Assembly (NCBI RefSeq): GCF_026168515.1
Contig: NZ_CP093443.1
Coordinates: forward strand, 2,046,001-2,110,000
Length of the DNA: 64,000 nucleotides
DNA from: Brevibacterium spongiae
GTDB taxonomy: Bacteria; Actinomycetota; Actinomycetes; Actinomycetales; Brevibacteriaceae
Reading direction: 5' to 3'
The notes beneath the pieces were generated by a model. It searched no databases. It was not told the DNA's origin and was given only the letters and a program-made list of their open reading frames with translations. Positions within the stretch are counted from its first letter, which is position 1, and the number at the start of each line of letters is the position of its first letter. Shown here piece after piece: positions 17,701 through 25,026 of this stretch. The position numbers were made by a program, and so were the translations under genes.

Positions 17701-18447
17701 TCAGGCTTCGGGCAGGCCGAGACCGGCGTAGTGGGCGAAGTAGGCGGCGACGAGGCCGATGAGCAGGGAGATGCCCAGACCCCATTCCTTCAGCCAGGGC
17801 GCTTTGAGAACCTTGGCCAGCAGGAGGCAGATGCTCATCACGACGGCGGAGACGATCACGGCGATGACGTGGGTCGGCGACTTCGGGATCTCCCGGAAGG
17901 TCAGGGCTGCGAAGGCTGCCAGCAGCGCCGCTCCGGGGATGATCGACATGAGCGCGGGGTTGACCTTCTCGAGCTTGTGGGAGCTGCGCTTGAAGATGGG
18001 GGTGAGGATGAGGGTGGAGATCATCCAGCCGGCTCCCGACAGGCTCATCGCCATGAGTGCGACGATGAAGACGCCCTTGGTGAAGGTCTCATCACCGAGG
18101 TTCGCCCCCATGGTCCCCGCTGCGAGAGAGGCCGATGCCACCTCGGTGGCGGCGGACCCGATGAGCCCGACACGGACGATGACCGGGGGAGTGCCGAACA
18201 GCGGCAGCAGCGCGATCGCCACGAGCACCACCGACAGCGACGGGCCGATTGCGGCGACACCGCCGGCGCGAAAGGCCGATCTCACCTCCTGTTGGCTCAT
18301 CCCAGCGGATTCGGCGTTCTTCCTCACCGCGGTCATATAGATCAGGGACTGGACGACGACGACTCCCATCACCGCCATGGCCAGTATCCAGAGAATCGGG
18401 GCATTCGCGAGGCCGATGTAGTCAGCCGAACCGCTGGCCATGTGCAT
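17701..18447 (-). CDS. DUF5058 family membrane protein
   Basis: A 248-residue membrane protein with about six to seven helices, first gene of the operon. The pattern WILAMAVMGVVVVQSLIYMTAVRKNA near the N-terminus and RVGLIGSAATEVASASLAAGTMGANLG in the middle match what I recall of DUF5058 (moderate certainty). The central motif is rich in Gly, Ser and Ala, suggesting a substrate path. GAGGAG lies 7-8 nt before the ATG at 18447; an in-frame ATG two codons later is also possible. With its partner gene it is a candidate uptake system for the compound split by the downstream M20 and amidase enzymes. Confidence 0.68.
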   Translation of the reverse strand: MHMASGSADYIGLANAPILWILAMAVMGVVVVQSLIYMTAVRKNAESAGMSQQEVRSAFRAGGVAAIGPSLSVVLVAIALLPLFGTPPVIVRVGLIGSAATEVASASLAAGTMGANLGDETFTKGVFIVALMAMSLSGAGWMISTLILTPIFKRSSHKLEKVNPALMSIIPGAALLAAFAALTFREIPKSPTHVIAVIVSAVVMSICLLLAKVLKAPWLKEWGLGISLLIGLVAAYFAHYAGLGLPEA

Positions 18448-18502
18448 GGTCAGCTCCTCACTTCTTCGTTGAGTTTCAGGAACGCACTGCGGGCAACCCT
18501 CT

Positions 18503-18514
18503 TTGGTATACCAA
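18503..18514. promoter_or_regulatory. Perfect palindrome TTGGTATACCAA, candidate GntR-type operator
   Basis: A 12-bp perfect palindrome 56 nt upstream of the DUF5058 start. The TGGTATACCA form is typical of FadR/VanR/HutC-type GntR operators. No GntR gene is present in the window. Confidence 0.6.
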
Positions 18515-18538
18515 CATCGTGTGCTATTTGAAACATAA

Positions 18539-18556
18539 CCTGACCAAACGGTCAGG
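18539..18556. promoter_or_regulatory. Inverted repeat CCTGACC-AAAC-GGTCAGG, second candidate operator
   Basis: Perfect 7-bp arms around a 4-nt spacer, 92 nt upstream of the DUF5058 gene and 25 nt from the first palindrome. TetR-like or FadR-like proteins bind similar TGACC/GGTCA sites. Confidence 0.5.
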
Positions 18557-18730
18557 CACCAGAGTTCGGTGAGAAGTTCTCAACTGTCGGGACCGACAGA
18601 ATTGATGAGCGCCATCGATTCGGCTGAAGTCCACCTGCCGGGCGCAGGGTGCTGCCGCACAACGCCGTCTATGCTGAGCAGGGACAGCCACTCGTCACAG
18701 AGCACACTCGTCACAGAGGAAGTGAGTGCA

Positions 18731-19291
18731 ATGGATTCGATCATGGCCTGCGGTCTCGATCGCGCGGAGGCCTGTTGGGTCACTGCGCTGGAGCGAGTCG
18801 CCGAGGCAGATCTCACCAGGCGCAGCGGCGCAGAGGGATGGACGAACGCCGAGCTGATCAATCATCTCATCGGCGGGGGAGTCCGCTACACGCTGCTGCT
18901 GCGGCAGGCCGACACCGCCGAGGTCGAAGCCACTCGCAGCCGGAACCATCTCGGCGATGATCTGCTCAAGGCCTTCTGGGCCCCGGAGCTGACGTTCAGA
19001 GATGCGGCAGGGGAGAGCGACTTGGATCGTCCGGTGGCGCACAGGATCGGTGAGATACCCGGCACGCAGCTTGTGCAGATGCGCATCCTCGAGCTCGCGC
19101 TCCATGCTGCAGATCTCGCTCGCGGCACCGGCCACGACTGGCCGATCGACGACACCCTCGCCGAGTTCATCTCAACCGAACTCGGCGAGCTCATCATCGC
19201 TCTGGGATCGGAGGGCGGCTACAAGGCGCCGCGCCTGAGCGGCAAGAGCACCTCGCACGCTCAGCGCGTGCTGCTGTTGTCGGGCCGGTGA
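18731..19291 (+). CDS. TIGR03086/maleylpyruvate isomerase N-terminal (DinB-like) family protein
   Basis: A 186-residue DinB/mycothiol-dependent-isomerase-like four-helix protein. The stretch GAEGWTNAELINHLIGGGVRY resembles the first metal-His helix of this family (W-x-x-x-E-x-x-x-H), and ELALHAADLARGTGHDWPID resembles the second (H-x-x-D-L-A). Many actinobacterial members are mycothiol-dependent enzymes or have no known role. The ATG at 18731 follows AGGAAG; the long in-frame upstream extension has no family likeness and is left out. Confidence 0.72.
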   Translation: MDSIMACGLDRAEACWVTALERVAEADLTRRSGAEGWTNAELINHLIGGGVRYTLLLRQADTAEVEATRSRNHLGDDLLKAFWAPELTFRDAAGESDLDRPVAHRIGEIPGTQLVQMRILELALHAADLARGTGHDWPIDDTLAEFISTELGELIIALGSEGGYKAPRLSGKSTSHAQRVLLLSGR

Positions 19292-19345
19292 CTGGTTGGT
19301 GTCAGTAACCGGCTGAGGTCGGTGACTGGCTCGCGCCTAGGCGCC

Positions 19346-19864
19346 TCAGCGCTTCTTCGGCGAGATGTACATGGTGATGCGCGCGGTGACGAAGGCGATG
19401 CCATTCGCGTCGAGGACATCGACGGGGACGACTAAGTCGAATTTCTCATCGCCGAACTCGGGAATCTCGTCAAGGCGGGTGACGGCCGTGATTTCCCCCT
19501 TGCTGGCCTTGGCGTTGTATTCCACAGTCATTCCCGCTGGGATCCAGCGGTGAGTGGGCGGCACAGTCGCTTCCGTCATGACACCAGCAGCGACTTCGGC
19601 CATATTGCACGACGCGATCGCGTGGTAGGTGCCGATATGGTTGTGCATTCCGCGGCGGTTAGGTGCAGTGACGCGGCACAGCCCGGGGTGCAGCTCCTTG
19701 ATCTGCGGGCGCACAGTGCGGAAGTAGGGTGCCTTGAAACAGATGGCCTGAGAGAACAGCCAGGAACCCACGCGGCCACCCAGAGGCATCTCCTGCATCT
19801 TCTTCCAAAGCTTGAAGGTGGATGCAGACTCGGCGGTCTGTACGGCGGTGGTGCCTGCGGCCAT
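19346..19864 (-). CDS. DUF4442 hotdog-fold protein
   Basis: A 172-residue protein of the DUF4442 family, which has a thioesterase-like hotdog fold. NRRGMHNHIGTYHAIASCNMAEVAAGVM is the family's central helix region, equivalent to the active-site helix of PaaI-type acyl-CoA thioesterases. Acyl-CoA or another thioester is a likely but unproven substrate. The gene is alone, with a GGAGTGATCC-like site before the ATG. Confidence 0.78.
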   Translation of the reverse strand: MAAGTTAVQTAESASTFKLWKKMQEMPLGGRVGSWLFSQAICFKAPYFRTVRPQIKELHPGLCRVTAPNRRGMHNHIGTYHAIASCNMAEVAAGVMTEATVPPTHRWIPAGMTVEYNAKASKGEITAVTRLDEIPEFGDEKFDLVVPVDVLDANGIAFVTARITMYISPKKR

Positions 19865-19909
19865 GGATCACTCCTGAATGTGAGCTGAGTTACTGTTCAG
19901 TACATGCTA

Positions 19910-20335
19910 TCAGTCCGGCCATTCGGCCAGGGTGTGATCGCGGGTGCGCTCGAGCAGCTCGCGGAGAACCGACTCGTCGACGTTCGTCAGACGAGTGAGA
20001 TAGAGGCACGATGTGCCGCTGCGGTACTTGCCGATGCGCTGGGAGAGGTCGGACCAGCGATCTTCGAAATCACCCGTGAGGTACAGCGTGTGCTGACGGG
20101 CGGCGGGGGAGTACGCGAGCACCGGCATGATTCCACTGTGTCCGGAATCGTAGCGATACTCGACTTTGCCGAAGCCGATGATCCGCGAAGCCCAGACGAC
20201 GGGGTCCTCGCTGGAGATCTCTGCAAGCATCGCCGTGAGCTGTTCAGCCTCGGCGCGTCGAGGCCCTTGGGCGCGATCGAGGACATCCGACACGTCTTCG
20301 CCGGTCGGCCGCATCGCCGGTTGCTTCTGTGCCAT
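19910..20335 (-). CDS. DUF1801 domain protein
   Basis: A 141-residue protein. RIIGFGKVEYRYDSG followed by VLAYSPAARQHTLYLTG, then GKYRSGTSCLYLTRLTNVD is the DUF1801 (YdhG-like) pattern. Biochemical function unknown; the domain is common in small cytoplasmic proteins. The ATG at 20335 has an AGGAG site 6 nt upstream, which decides against the slightly longer start. Confidence 0.82.
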   Translation of the reverse strand: MAQKQPAMRPTGEDVSDVLDRAQGPRRAEAEQLTAMLAEISSEDPVVWASRIIGFGKVEYRYDSGHSGIMPVLAYSPAARQHTLYLTGDFEDRWSDLSQRIGKYRSGTSCLYLTRLTNVDESVLRELLERTRDHTLAEWPD

Positions 20336-20480
20336 GTCGGCTCCTGTCACTCTGTCGTCAGTCCATCATCGTCCACACTATCCGTGGACTCGAGATGCAG
20401 GGGTTCGGGGAGCGGCCTTCTGGTCTGTACTTAACATAATGTATATTATCGGCGCTATGCGTGTGAGGCGAAAGGGGCTG

Positions 20481-20909
20481 TCACAACTTCCGGATGACAC
20501 TCGTCGCTGCCGCGGTCGCCACGGTATTGCCATCGTCATCAACGAGCTCGCCCGCAAGGAAAGCAATGTCTCTGCCACGACGGACCACGCGACCATGGCC
20601 GGTGAGCCTTCCGGGCCGCGCAGGTCGGAGAAACTGGATGTGCAGATCGGCTGTCGGTGCGAACTGTGCGGGCTCCAAAGTCGCAACGAGCGCCGGGCCA
20701 AGCGTGTCGTCCAACATGGCTGCAAGGAATCCTCCCTGGACCGTACCCGCAGGATTCAGAAATGACTCACCGGCCATGAATGCAACCGTGATGGTCGAAC
20801 TCTGAGGATCGACCTCGACCAGCTCCCATCCCAGAGTCTTCGCTGCAGCAGGCGGCTCGGCCTCACCGCGGACAACGTCCCAGAACGGTCCCTCGCGCCT
20901 CATCGTCAT
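20481..20909 (-). CDS. PaaI-family hotdog thioesterase
   Basis: A 142-residue acyl-CoA thioesterase-like protein. FLNPAGTVQGGFLAAMLDDTLGPAL is the hotdog active-site helix (N-x-x-G-x-x-x-G-G, catalytic Asp/Glu in the helix), and LHIQFLRPARPGRLTGHGRVVRRGRDIAFLAGEL is the following sheet. It probably hydrolyses an acyl- or aryl-CoA. The start is the ATG at 20909 or the ATG at 20903 two codons later. Confidence 0.83.
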   Translation of the reverse strand: MTMRREGPFWDVVRGEAEPPAAAKTLGWELVEVDPQSSTITVAFMAGESFLNPAGTVQGGFLAAMLDDTLGPALVATLEPAQFAPTADLHIQFLRPARPGRLTGHGRVVRRGRDIAFLAGELVDDDGNTVATAAATSVIRKL

Positions 20910-21017
20910 GGATTCACCATTACATCCGGACCGTGAAAGCGCAACGCTCCTCACCGGTTCTCGTCTGCCGACGATGCGTCAAACGTTCACCGATGATCAC
21001 GAAAGCCGCACAGACGA

Positions 21018-21057
21018 CGATGGCCGCGAACGACACAACTGTCGTTCGCGGCCATCG
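21018..21057 (-). terminator. Terminator hairpin after the rpf-like gene
   Basis: An 18-bp perfect stem (CGATGGCCGCGAACGACA with its complement) and a 4-nt CAAC loop, about 60 nt downstream of the minus-strand rpf-like stop. Confidence 0.88.
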
Positions 21058-21114
21058 AGTCGATCGGTCGAGCGCAAGGCTCGACGGATCGGATGAGCTG
21101 TTCAGCGGATGGGA

Positions 21115-21576
21115 TCAGCCGCCGACGGTGACGTTTCCGCCGAGGCCGACCTTGCCGCTGTCGCCGTCGTCCTTCTTGCCGCCATCGTCCTTCTTACCGC
21201 CACCGTCATCAGCGGCGCCATTGGACTTCGTCAGCCCGGCCTTCTCACTGCAGACCGGCCATGCGCCTGGACCCTGCTCCTTGAGGACCTTCTGAGCAAT
21301 GCGGATCTGCTCCTGCTTGCTGTGCTGGTCCGCGGTGCCCGAACCGCCGAAGCCGTTCCAGGTCTGCTTGGAGAACTGCAGTCCGCCGTAGTATCCGTTG
21401 CCGGTGTTGATTTGCCAGTCACCGCCGGATTCGCATTCGGCGACCTTGTCCCAGACGCCCTTCTCAGATGCCTGCGCCGGCTGGCCTGCGCTCATTCCGG
21501 TGAGTCCGGCCGCTGCAACGGCGCCGGCACCGACGAGCAGGGCAACCTTGCGGAGGCTTGTGCTGTAGAGGTTCAC
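21115..21576 (-). CDS. Secreted resuscitation-promoting factor-like transglycosylase
   Basis: A 153-residue secreted protein. A signal peptide (basic SLRK, hydrophobic VALLVGAGAVAAAGL, cleavage near AQASEKG) is followed by an Rpf/lysozyme-like domain: GVWDKVAECESGGDWQINTGNGYYGGLQFS, whose Glu after AEC is the catalytic residue, then QTWNGFGG. The tail is a Lys/Asp/Gly low-complexity segment. Rpf proteins cut peptidoglycan glycan chains during regrowth. The GTG at 21576 has GGAGA 7-8 nt upstream and gives a clean signal peptide, unlike the ATG at 21603. A GTTAC-N6-GTTAT repeat lies 48 nt upstream. Confidence 0.9.
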   Translation of the reverse strand: MNLYSTSLRKVALLVGAGAVAAAGLTGMSAGQPAQASEKGVWDKVAECESGGDWQINTGNGYYGGLQFSKQTWNGFGGSGTADQHSKQEQIRIAQKVLKEQGPGAWPVCSEKAGLTKSNGAADDGGGKKDDGGKKDDGDSGKVGLGGNVTVGG

Positions 21577-21623
21577 TGTGTCTTCTCCAAAGTACGACTG
21601 CATTTCGGTTCTGTAACTCGGCC

Positions 21624-21639
21624 GTTACCGAGTCGTTAT
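21624..21639. promoter_or_regulatory. GTTAC-N6-GTTAT direct repeat, candidate MtrA site
   Basis: Two GTTAY half-sites with 11-bp period upstream of the rpf-like gene. The same arrangement lies ahead of the RlpA-like gene (30912). MtrA of actinobacteria binds GTTAC-like direct repeats at cell-wall hydrolase promoters. Confidence 0.45.
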
Positions 21640-21806
21640 ACACCGTAACGAAAGAACCGAGCAGTGTGAACCTGAGAGCACAGATTCAGCATCCGAATCG
21701 ACTCCGCAGTGGCTGAACAGCACCTGAGTGACGCGCGCCTCCCCGAGCGCACACATGCCGACACAGACCGCGACTCCCCTGGATCCGCGGGCATCTGTGT
21801 GGAGTC

Positions 21807-24182
21807 TCAGACGCCTACATAAGCCGCCAGATGCCGTGCAGTGAGACTCGGCTCGCCACTGGACGCACCGGCGACGAGCTGTTCAGGACTGCCCGCGAAG
21901 ACGATGCGTCCGCCGTCATGCCCGGCACCCGGGCCCAGGTCGATGATGTGATCGGCATGGGCCATGACCGCTTGGTGATGTTCGATGACGATGACGGTGC
22001 GTCCGCCGTCGACGAGTCCGTCGAGCAGACGCAGCAGATTCTCGACATCGGCCAAATGCAGTCCCGTCGTCGGCTCATCGAGGATGATCACCTGCGCGGT
22101 GTCGGCGGCCTTCGCCGACAAGTGCACGGCGAGTTTGAGCCGCTGTCTCTCTCCCCCGGACAGAGTTGTCAGCGGCTGCCCGAGACTGACGTACCCGAGC
22201 CCCACCTCGGCGAGGTTCTTCAGGATCTTCACGACCGCGGGAATGCGCGACTCCCCTGCGCCGAAATGATCAAGCGCCGCGGTCACGGACAGGTCGAGGA
22301 CCTCACGGATATTCAGCCCGCCGAGCCGGTATTCGAGCACTTCGGCTTGGAAGCCCTTGCCCTCACATTCGTCGCAGGGAGCGGAGACTCCGCCCATGAA
22401 CGCCATGTCCGAATAGATGATGCCGGCGCCGTTGCACACCGGGCACGCCCCTTCGGAGTTCGCACTGAACAGGGCCGGCTTGACCCCGTTGGCCTTCGCG
22501 AAGGCCTTCCGGATGGGTTCGAGCATTCCCGTGTATGTCGCGGGATTGCTGCGCCGCGATCCCCTGATCGGTGCCTGATCGATCATCACGGCACCGTCCC
22601 GGTGTCTCAGCGAGCCCTCGACGAGGCTGCTCTTGCCCGAACCGGCGACGCCGGTGATCACGGTGAGGACTCCGAGCGGAACATCGACGTCGACGTCATG
22701 GAGATTGTGCGATGCCGCTCCCCTGATCTCGAGTGCTCCGGTGGGCGTGCGCACCGCGTCCTTGAGTTCGGCGGTGTAGCCGAGGTGGCGACCGGTGAAC
22801 GTCTCGGACTTCCGCAGACCGTCGACGGTACCCGCAAAGGTCACCTCTCCCCCGGCCCTGCCTGCTCCGGGGCCGAGGTCGACGATGTGATCGGCGATGA
22901 GGATGGTCTCGGGTTTGTGTTCGACGACGAGGACGGTGTTGCCTTTGTCGCGCAGAGCCAGCAGCAGCTCGTTCATCGCCTGGATGTCGTGCGGATGCAG
23001 TCCGATCGTCGGTTCGTCGAAGACGTAGGTGACATCGGTCAGCGAGGATCCGAGGTGGCGGACGAGCTTGATCCGCTGTGCTTCTCCCCCGGACAGCGAT
23101 CCGGCCGAACGTTCGAGCGAGAGATAGCCGAGTCCGATGTCGACGAAGGCCCGCACATCTGCGCGCAGCGAATCGAGCAGCGCCGAGGCGGCACCGGCGT
23201 CGATGTCGTCGATCCATGCGGTGATGTCCGAGATCTGCATGGAGCAGACATCGGCGATCGACTTCCCCGCCAGCTTCGACGAGCGGGCCGCGGAGTTCAG
23301 TCGGGTGCCGTCGCATTCGGGGCAGACAGTGAACACGACGGCGCGGTCGACGAATTCGCGGATGTGCTTCTGCATGGCGTCGCGGTCCTTGGACAGGAAC
23401 GACCGTCGGATGCGCGGGATGAGTCCGTCGAAGGTGATGTTCGTGCCGTTGATGTTCACCTTCTCGCCCTCGGCGTGAAGCAGGTAGTGGCGTTCTCTCT
23501 CGTCGTAGTCGGCGATGGGCTTCTCCGGGTCGAAGAACCCGGACTCGGAGAACATCCGCACCGACCAACCGCCGGGTTTGTATCCGGGGATCGTGATGGC
23601 TCCCTCGTCGAGGGATTTCGACTCATCGACCACCTCGGCGATGGCGATGTCCGTGGCTGTGCCCATGCCTTCGCAGTGCGGGCACATTCCGCCGTTGACG
23701 GAGAACGAGCGGCGCTCGACCTGCTTGCCCTCACCTTTGTCGATCGTCACCGCACCCTTGCCGCTGACGGTGGCGACGTTGAACGAATAGGCGTTCGTCG
23801 ATCCGAGATTCGGTTCGGACAACCGGGAGAAGAGTGTGCGCAGCTTCGCGTTGATGTCCGAGACCGTGCCCACGGTTGAGCGCGGATTCGCCCCGATCCG
23901 CTCCTGATCGACGAGGATGGCCGTCGTCAGTCCCTCGAGCACGTCGACTTCGGGGCGGGCCATGGCGGGCATGAAACCTTGGACGAAGGCAGAATAGGTT
24001 TCGTTGATCATCCGCTGGGACTCCGCGGCGATGGTGTGGAAGACGAGGGAGCTCTTCCCCGATTTGGAGACTCCGGTGAAGACCGTGAGCCGGCGTTTGG
24101 GAATGTCGACGGAGACGTTCTTCAGCGTGTTCTCGCGGGCTCCGCGAACGCGGATGAGGTCATGACTGTCGGCTGTGTGCAC
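21807..24182 (-). CDS. UvrA-like ABC ATPase (short UvrA paralog)
   Basis: A 791-residue UvrA homolog, shorter than the about 950 residues of housekeeping UvrA. Both ABC modules are present: Walker A GVSKSGKS and GVAGSGKS, signatures LSGGEAQR and LSGGERQR, and DEPTIGLHP/DEPTTGLHL. CXXC pairs of zinc modules are visible (CPHC, CPEC, CPVC, CDEC). The shortening is in the insertion domains after the first Walker A, which in UvrA bind UvrB and DNA. Such paralogs often accompany DNA-damaging drug resistance or have unknown roles. It starts at GTG 24182, 6 nt after the VOC gene, so the two form an operon. Confidence 0.9.
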   Translation of the reverse strand: MHTADSHDLIRVRGARENTLKNVSVDIPKRRLTVFTGVSKSGKSSLVFHTIAAESQRMINETYSAFVQGFMPAMARPEVDVLEGLTTAILVDQERIGANPRSTVGTVSDINAKLRTLFSRLSEPNLGSTNAYSFNVATVSGKGAVTIDKGEGKQVERRSFSVNGGMCPHCEGMGTATDIAIAEVVDESKSLDEGAITIPGYKPGGWSVRMFSESGFFDPEKPIADYDERERHYLLHAEGEKVNINGTNITFDGLIPRIRRSFLSKDRDAMQKHIREFVDRAVVFTVCPECDGTRLNSAARSSKLAGKSIADVCSMQISDITAWIDDIDAGAASALLDSLRADVRAFVDIGLGYLSLERSAGSLSGGEAQRIKLVRHLGSSLTDVTYVFDEPTIGLHPHDIQAMNELLLALRDKGNTVLVVEHKPETILIADHIVDLGPGAGRAGGEVTFAGTVDGLRKSETFTGRHLGYTAELKDAVRTPTGALEIRGAASHNLHDVDVDVPLGVLTVITGVAGSGKSSLVEGSLRHRDGAVMIDQAPIRGSRRSNPATYTGMLEPIRKAFAKANGVKPALFSANSEGACPVCNGAGIIYSDMAFMGGVSAPCDECEGKGFQAEVLEYRLGGLNIREVLDLSVTAALDHFGAGESRIPAVVKILKNLAEVGLGYVSLGQPLTTLSGGERQRLKLAVHLSAKAADTAQVIILDEPTTGLHLADVENLLRLLDGLVDGGRTVIVIEHHQAVMAHADHIIDLGPGAGHDGGRIVFAGSPEQLVAGASSGEPSLTARHLAAYVGV

Positions 24183-24188
24183 GCGGGC

Positions 24189-24599
24189 TCAGCCTCTCTG
24201 CTGGATGCGGATCATGTTTCCGGCAGGATCGCGCAGAGCGCAGTCGCGCAGACCATAGGGCTGGTCCATCGGCTCCTGCACGATATCGGCACCCTTGGCT
24301 TCGACCTTGGCGAAGACCGCGTCGACGTCGGGGCTGGCGAGCACGATGGCCGCGAAGCTGCCCTTGGCCATGAGCGCTTCGATGGTTGCGCGTTCGGCCT
24401 CGCTGATCGTCGGATCGGTCACGGGCGGGGTGAGCACGATCGAGGTGTCCGGCTGGTTCTTCGGCCCGACCGTCAGCCAGCGCATGCGGCCGGAGCCGAC
24501 GTCGAGGCGCAGTTCGAAGTCGAGCACGTCGCGGTAGAAGTGGAGGGATTCGTCTGCGTCGAGGTGTGGGAGGAAACTGGCGTTGATCGTGATGTCCAT
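24189..24599 (-). CDS. VOC (glyoxalase/bleomycin-resistance-like) protein
   Basis: A 136-residue vicinal-oxygen-chelate protein with the beta-alpha-beta-beta-beta repeats typical of the fold: FLPHLDADESLHFYRDVLDFELRLD at the N-terminus, and DAVFAKVEAKGADIVQEPMDQPYGLRDCALRDPAGNMIRIQQ at the end. Members bind drugs or act as metal-dependent lyases/dioxygenases. It is first in an operon with the UvrA-like gene. A TACGAT -10 hexamer lies 7 nt before the ATG, so the transcript is probably leaderless. Confidence 0.87.
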   Translation of the reverse strand: MDITINASFLPHLDADESLHFYRDVLDFELRLDVGSGRMRWLTVGPKNQPDTSIVLTPPVTDPTISEAERATIEALMAKGSFAAIVLASPDVDAVFAKVEAKGADIVQEPMDQPYGLRDCALRDPAGNMIRIQQRG

Positions 24600-24606
24600 G
24601 TGAGCA

Positions 24607-24612
24607 ATCGTA
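24607..24612 (-). promoter_or_regulatory. -10 element of the VOC/UvrA-like operon
   Basis: TACGAT on the minus strand, separated by 7 nt from the ATG at 24599, consistent with leaderless transcription. Confidence 0.5.
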
Positions 24613-24618
24613 GACTGC

Positions 24619-25026
24619 TCAGCCCCGCGGGACTTCTCGATTCCTGACCGGTCTCAGCGCGTTCTTGACCACGATCGTCGGCAGCTGATGTTCACCGGCT
24701 GCGACGCCATCGCGGTGCTGCCTCGGTGAGAGGCCGACGAGTTCGCTGAATCGGGTGCTGAAGGTGCCCAGTGAGGAGAATCCGACGGTGAAGCAGATAT
24801 CGGTGATCGACAGGTCGCCGCGCCGGATGAGCGCCATGGCGCGTTCGATCCGGCGGGTCATGAGGTAGGAGTACGGGGATTCGCCGTACGCGGCTTTGAA
24901 CCGGCGGCTGAGATGACCTGCCGAGATGTGCTCCCCGGCGGCCAGGGCTTCGACGCTCAGGGGACGGTCGAACTCGCGGTCGATGCGGTCGCGGACCCGC
25001 CGCAGCGCCACGAGCTGCTCGTTCAC
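24619..25026 (-). CDS. AraC-type DNA-binding regulator (DNA-binding domain only)
   Basis: A 135-residue protein made almost wholly of the AraC/XylS double helix-turn-helix: LSVEALAAGEHISAGHLSRRFKAAYGESPYSYL, then ITDICFTVGFSSLGTFSTRFSELVGLSPRQHR. There is no effector domain, as in MarA/SoxS-sized regulators. Its GTG start overlaps the stop of the APC permease gene (GTGA), so it is co-translated with the permease and amine oxidase and may regulate that operon. Confidence 0.87.
   Translation of the reverse strand: MNEQLVALRRVRDRIDREFDRPLSVEALAAGEHISAGHLSRRFKAAYGESPYSYLMTRRIERAMALIRRGDLSITDICFTVGFSSLGTFSTRFSELVGLSPRQHRDGVAAGEHQLPTIVVKNALRPVRNREVPRG

Noticed and set aside
21577..21806. Possible ydaO (c-di-AMP) riboswitch ahead of the rpf-like gene, a common arrangement in actinobacteria
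   Set aside because: The stretch lacks the conserved core segments and is dominated by short GTTAC-type repeats.
21831..23879. 682-codon plus-strand frame opposite the UvrA-like gene
   Set aside because: Antisense shadow; the minus-strand frame has all ABC and zinc motifs.
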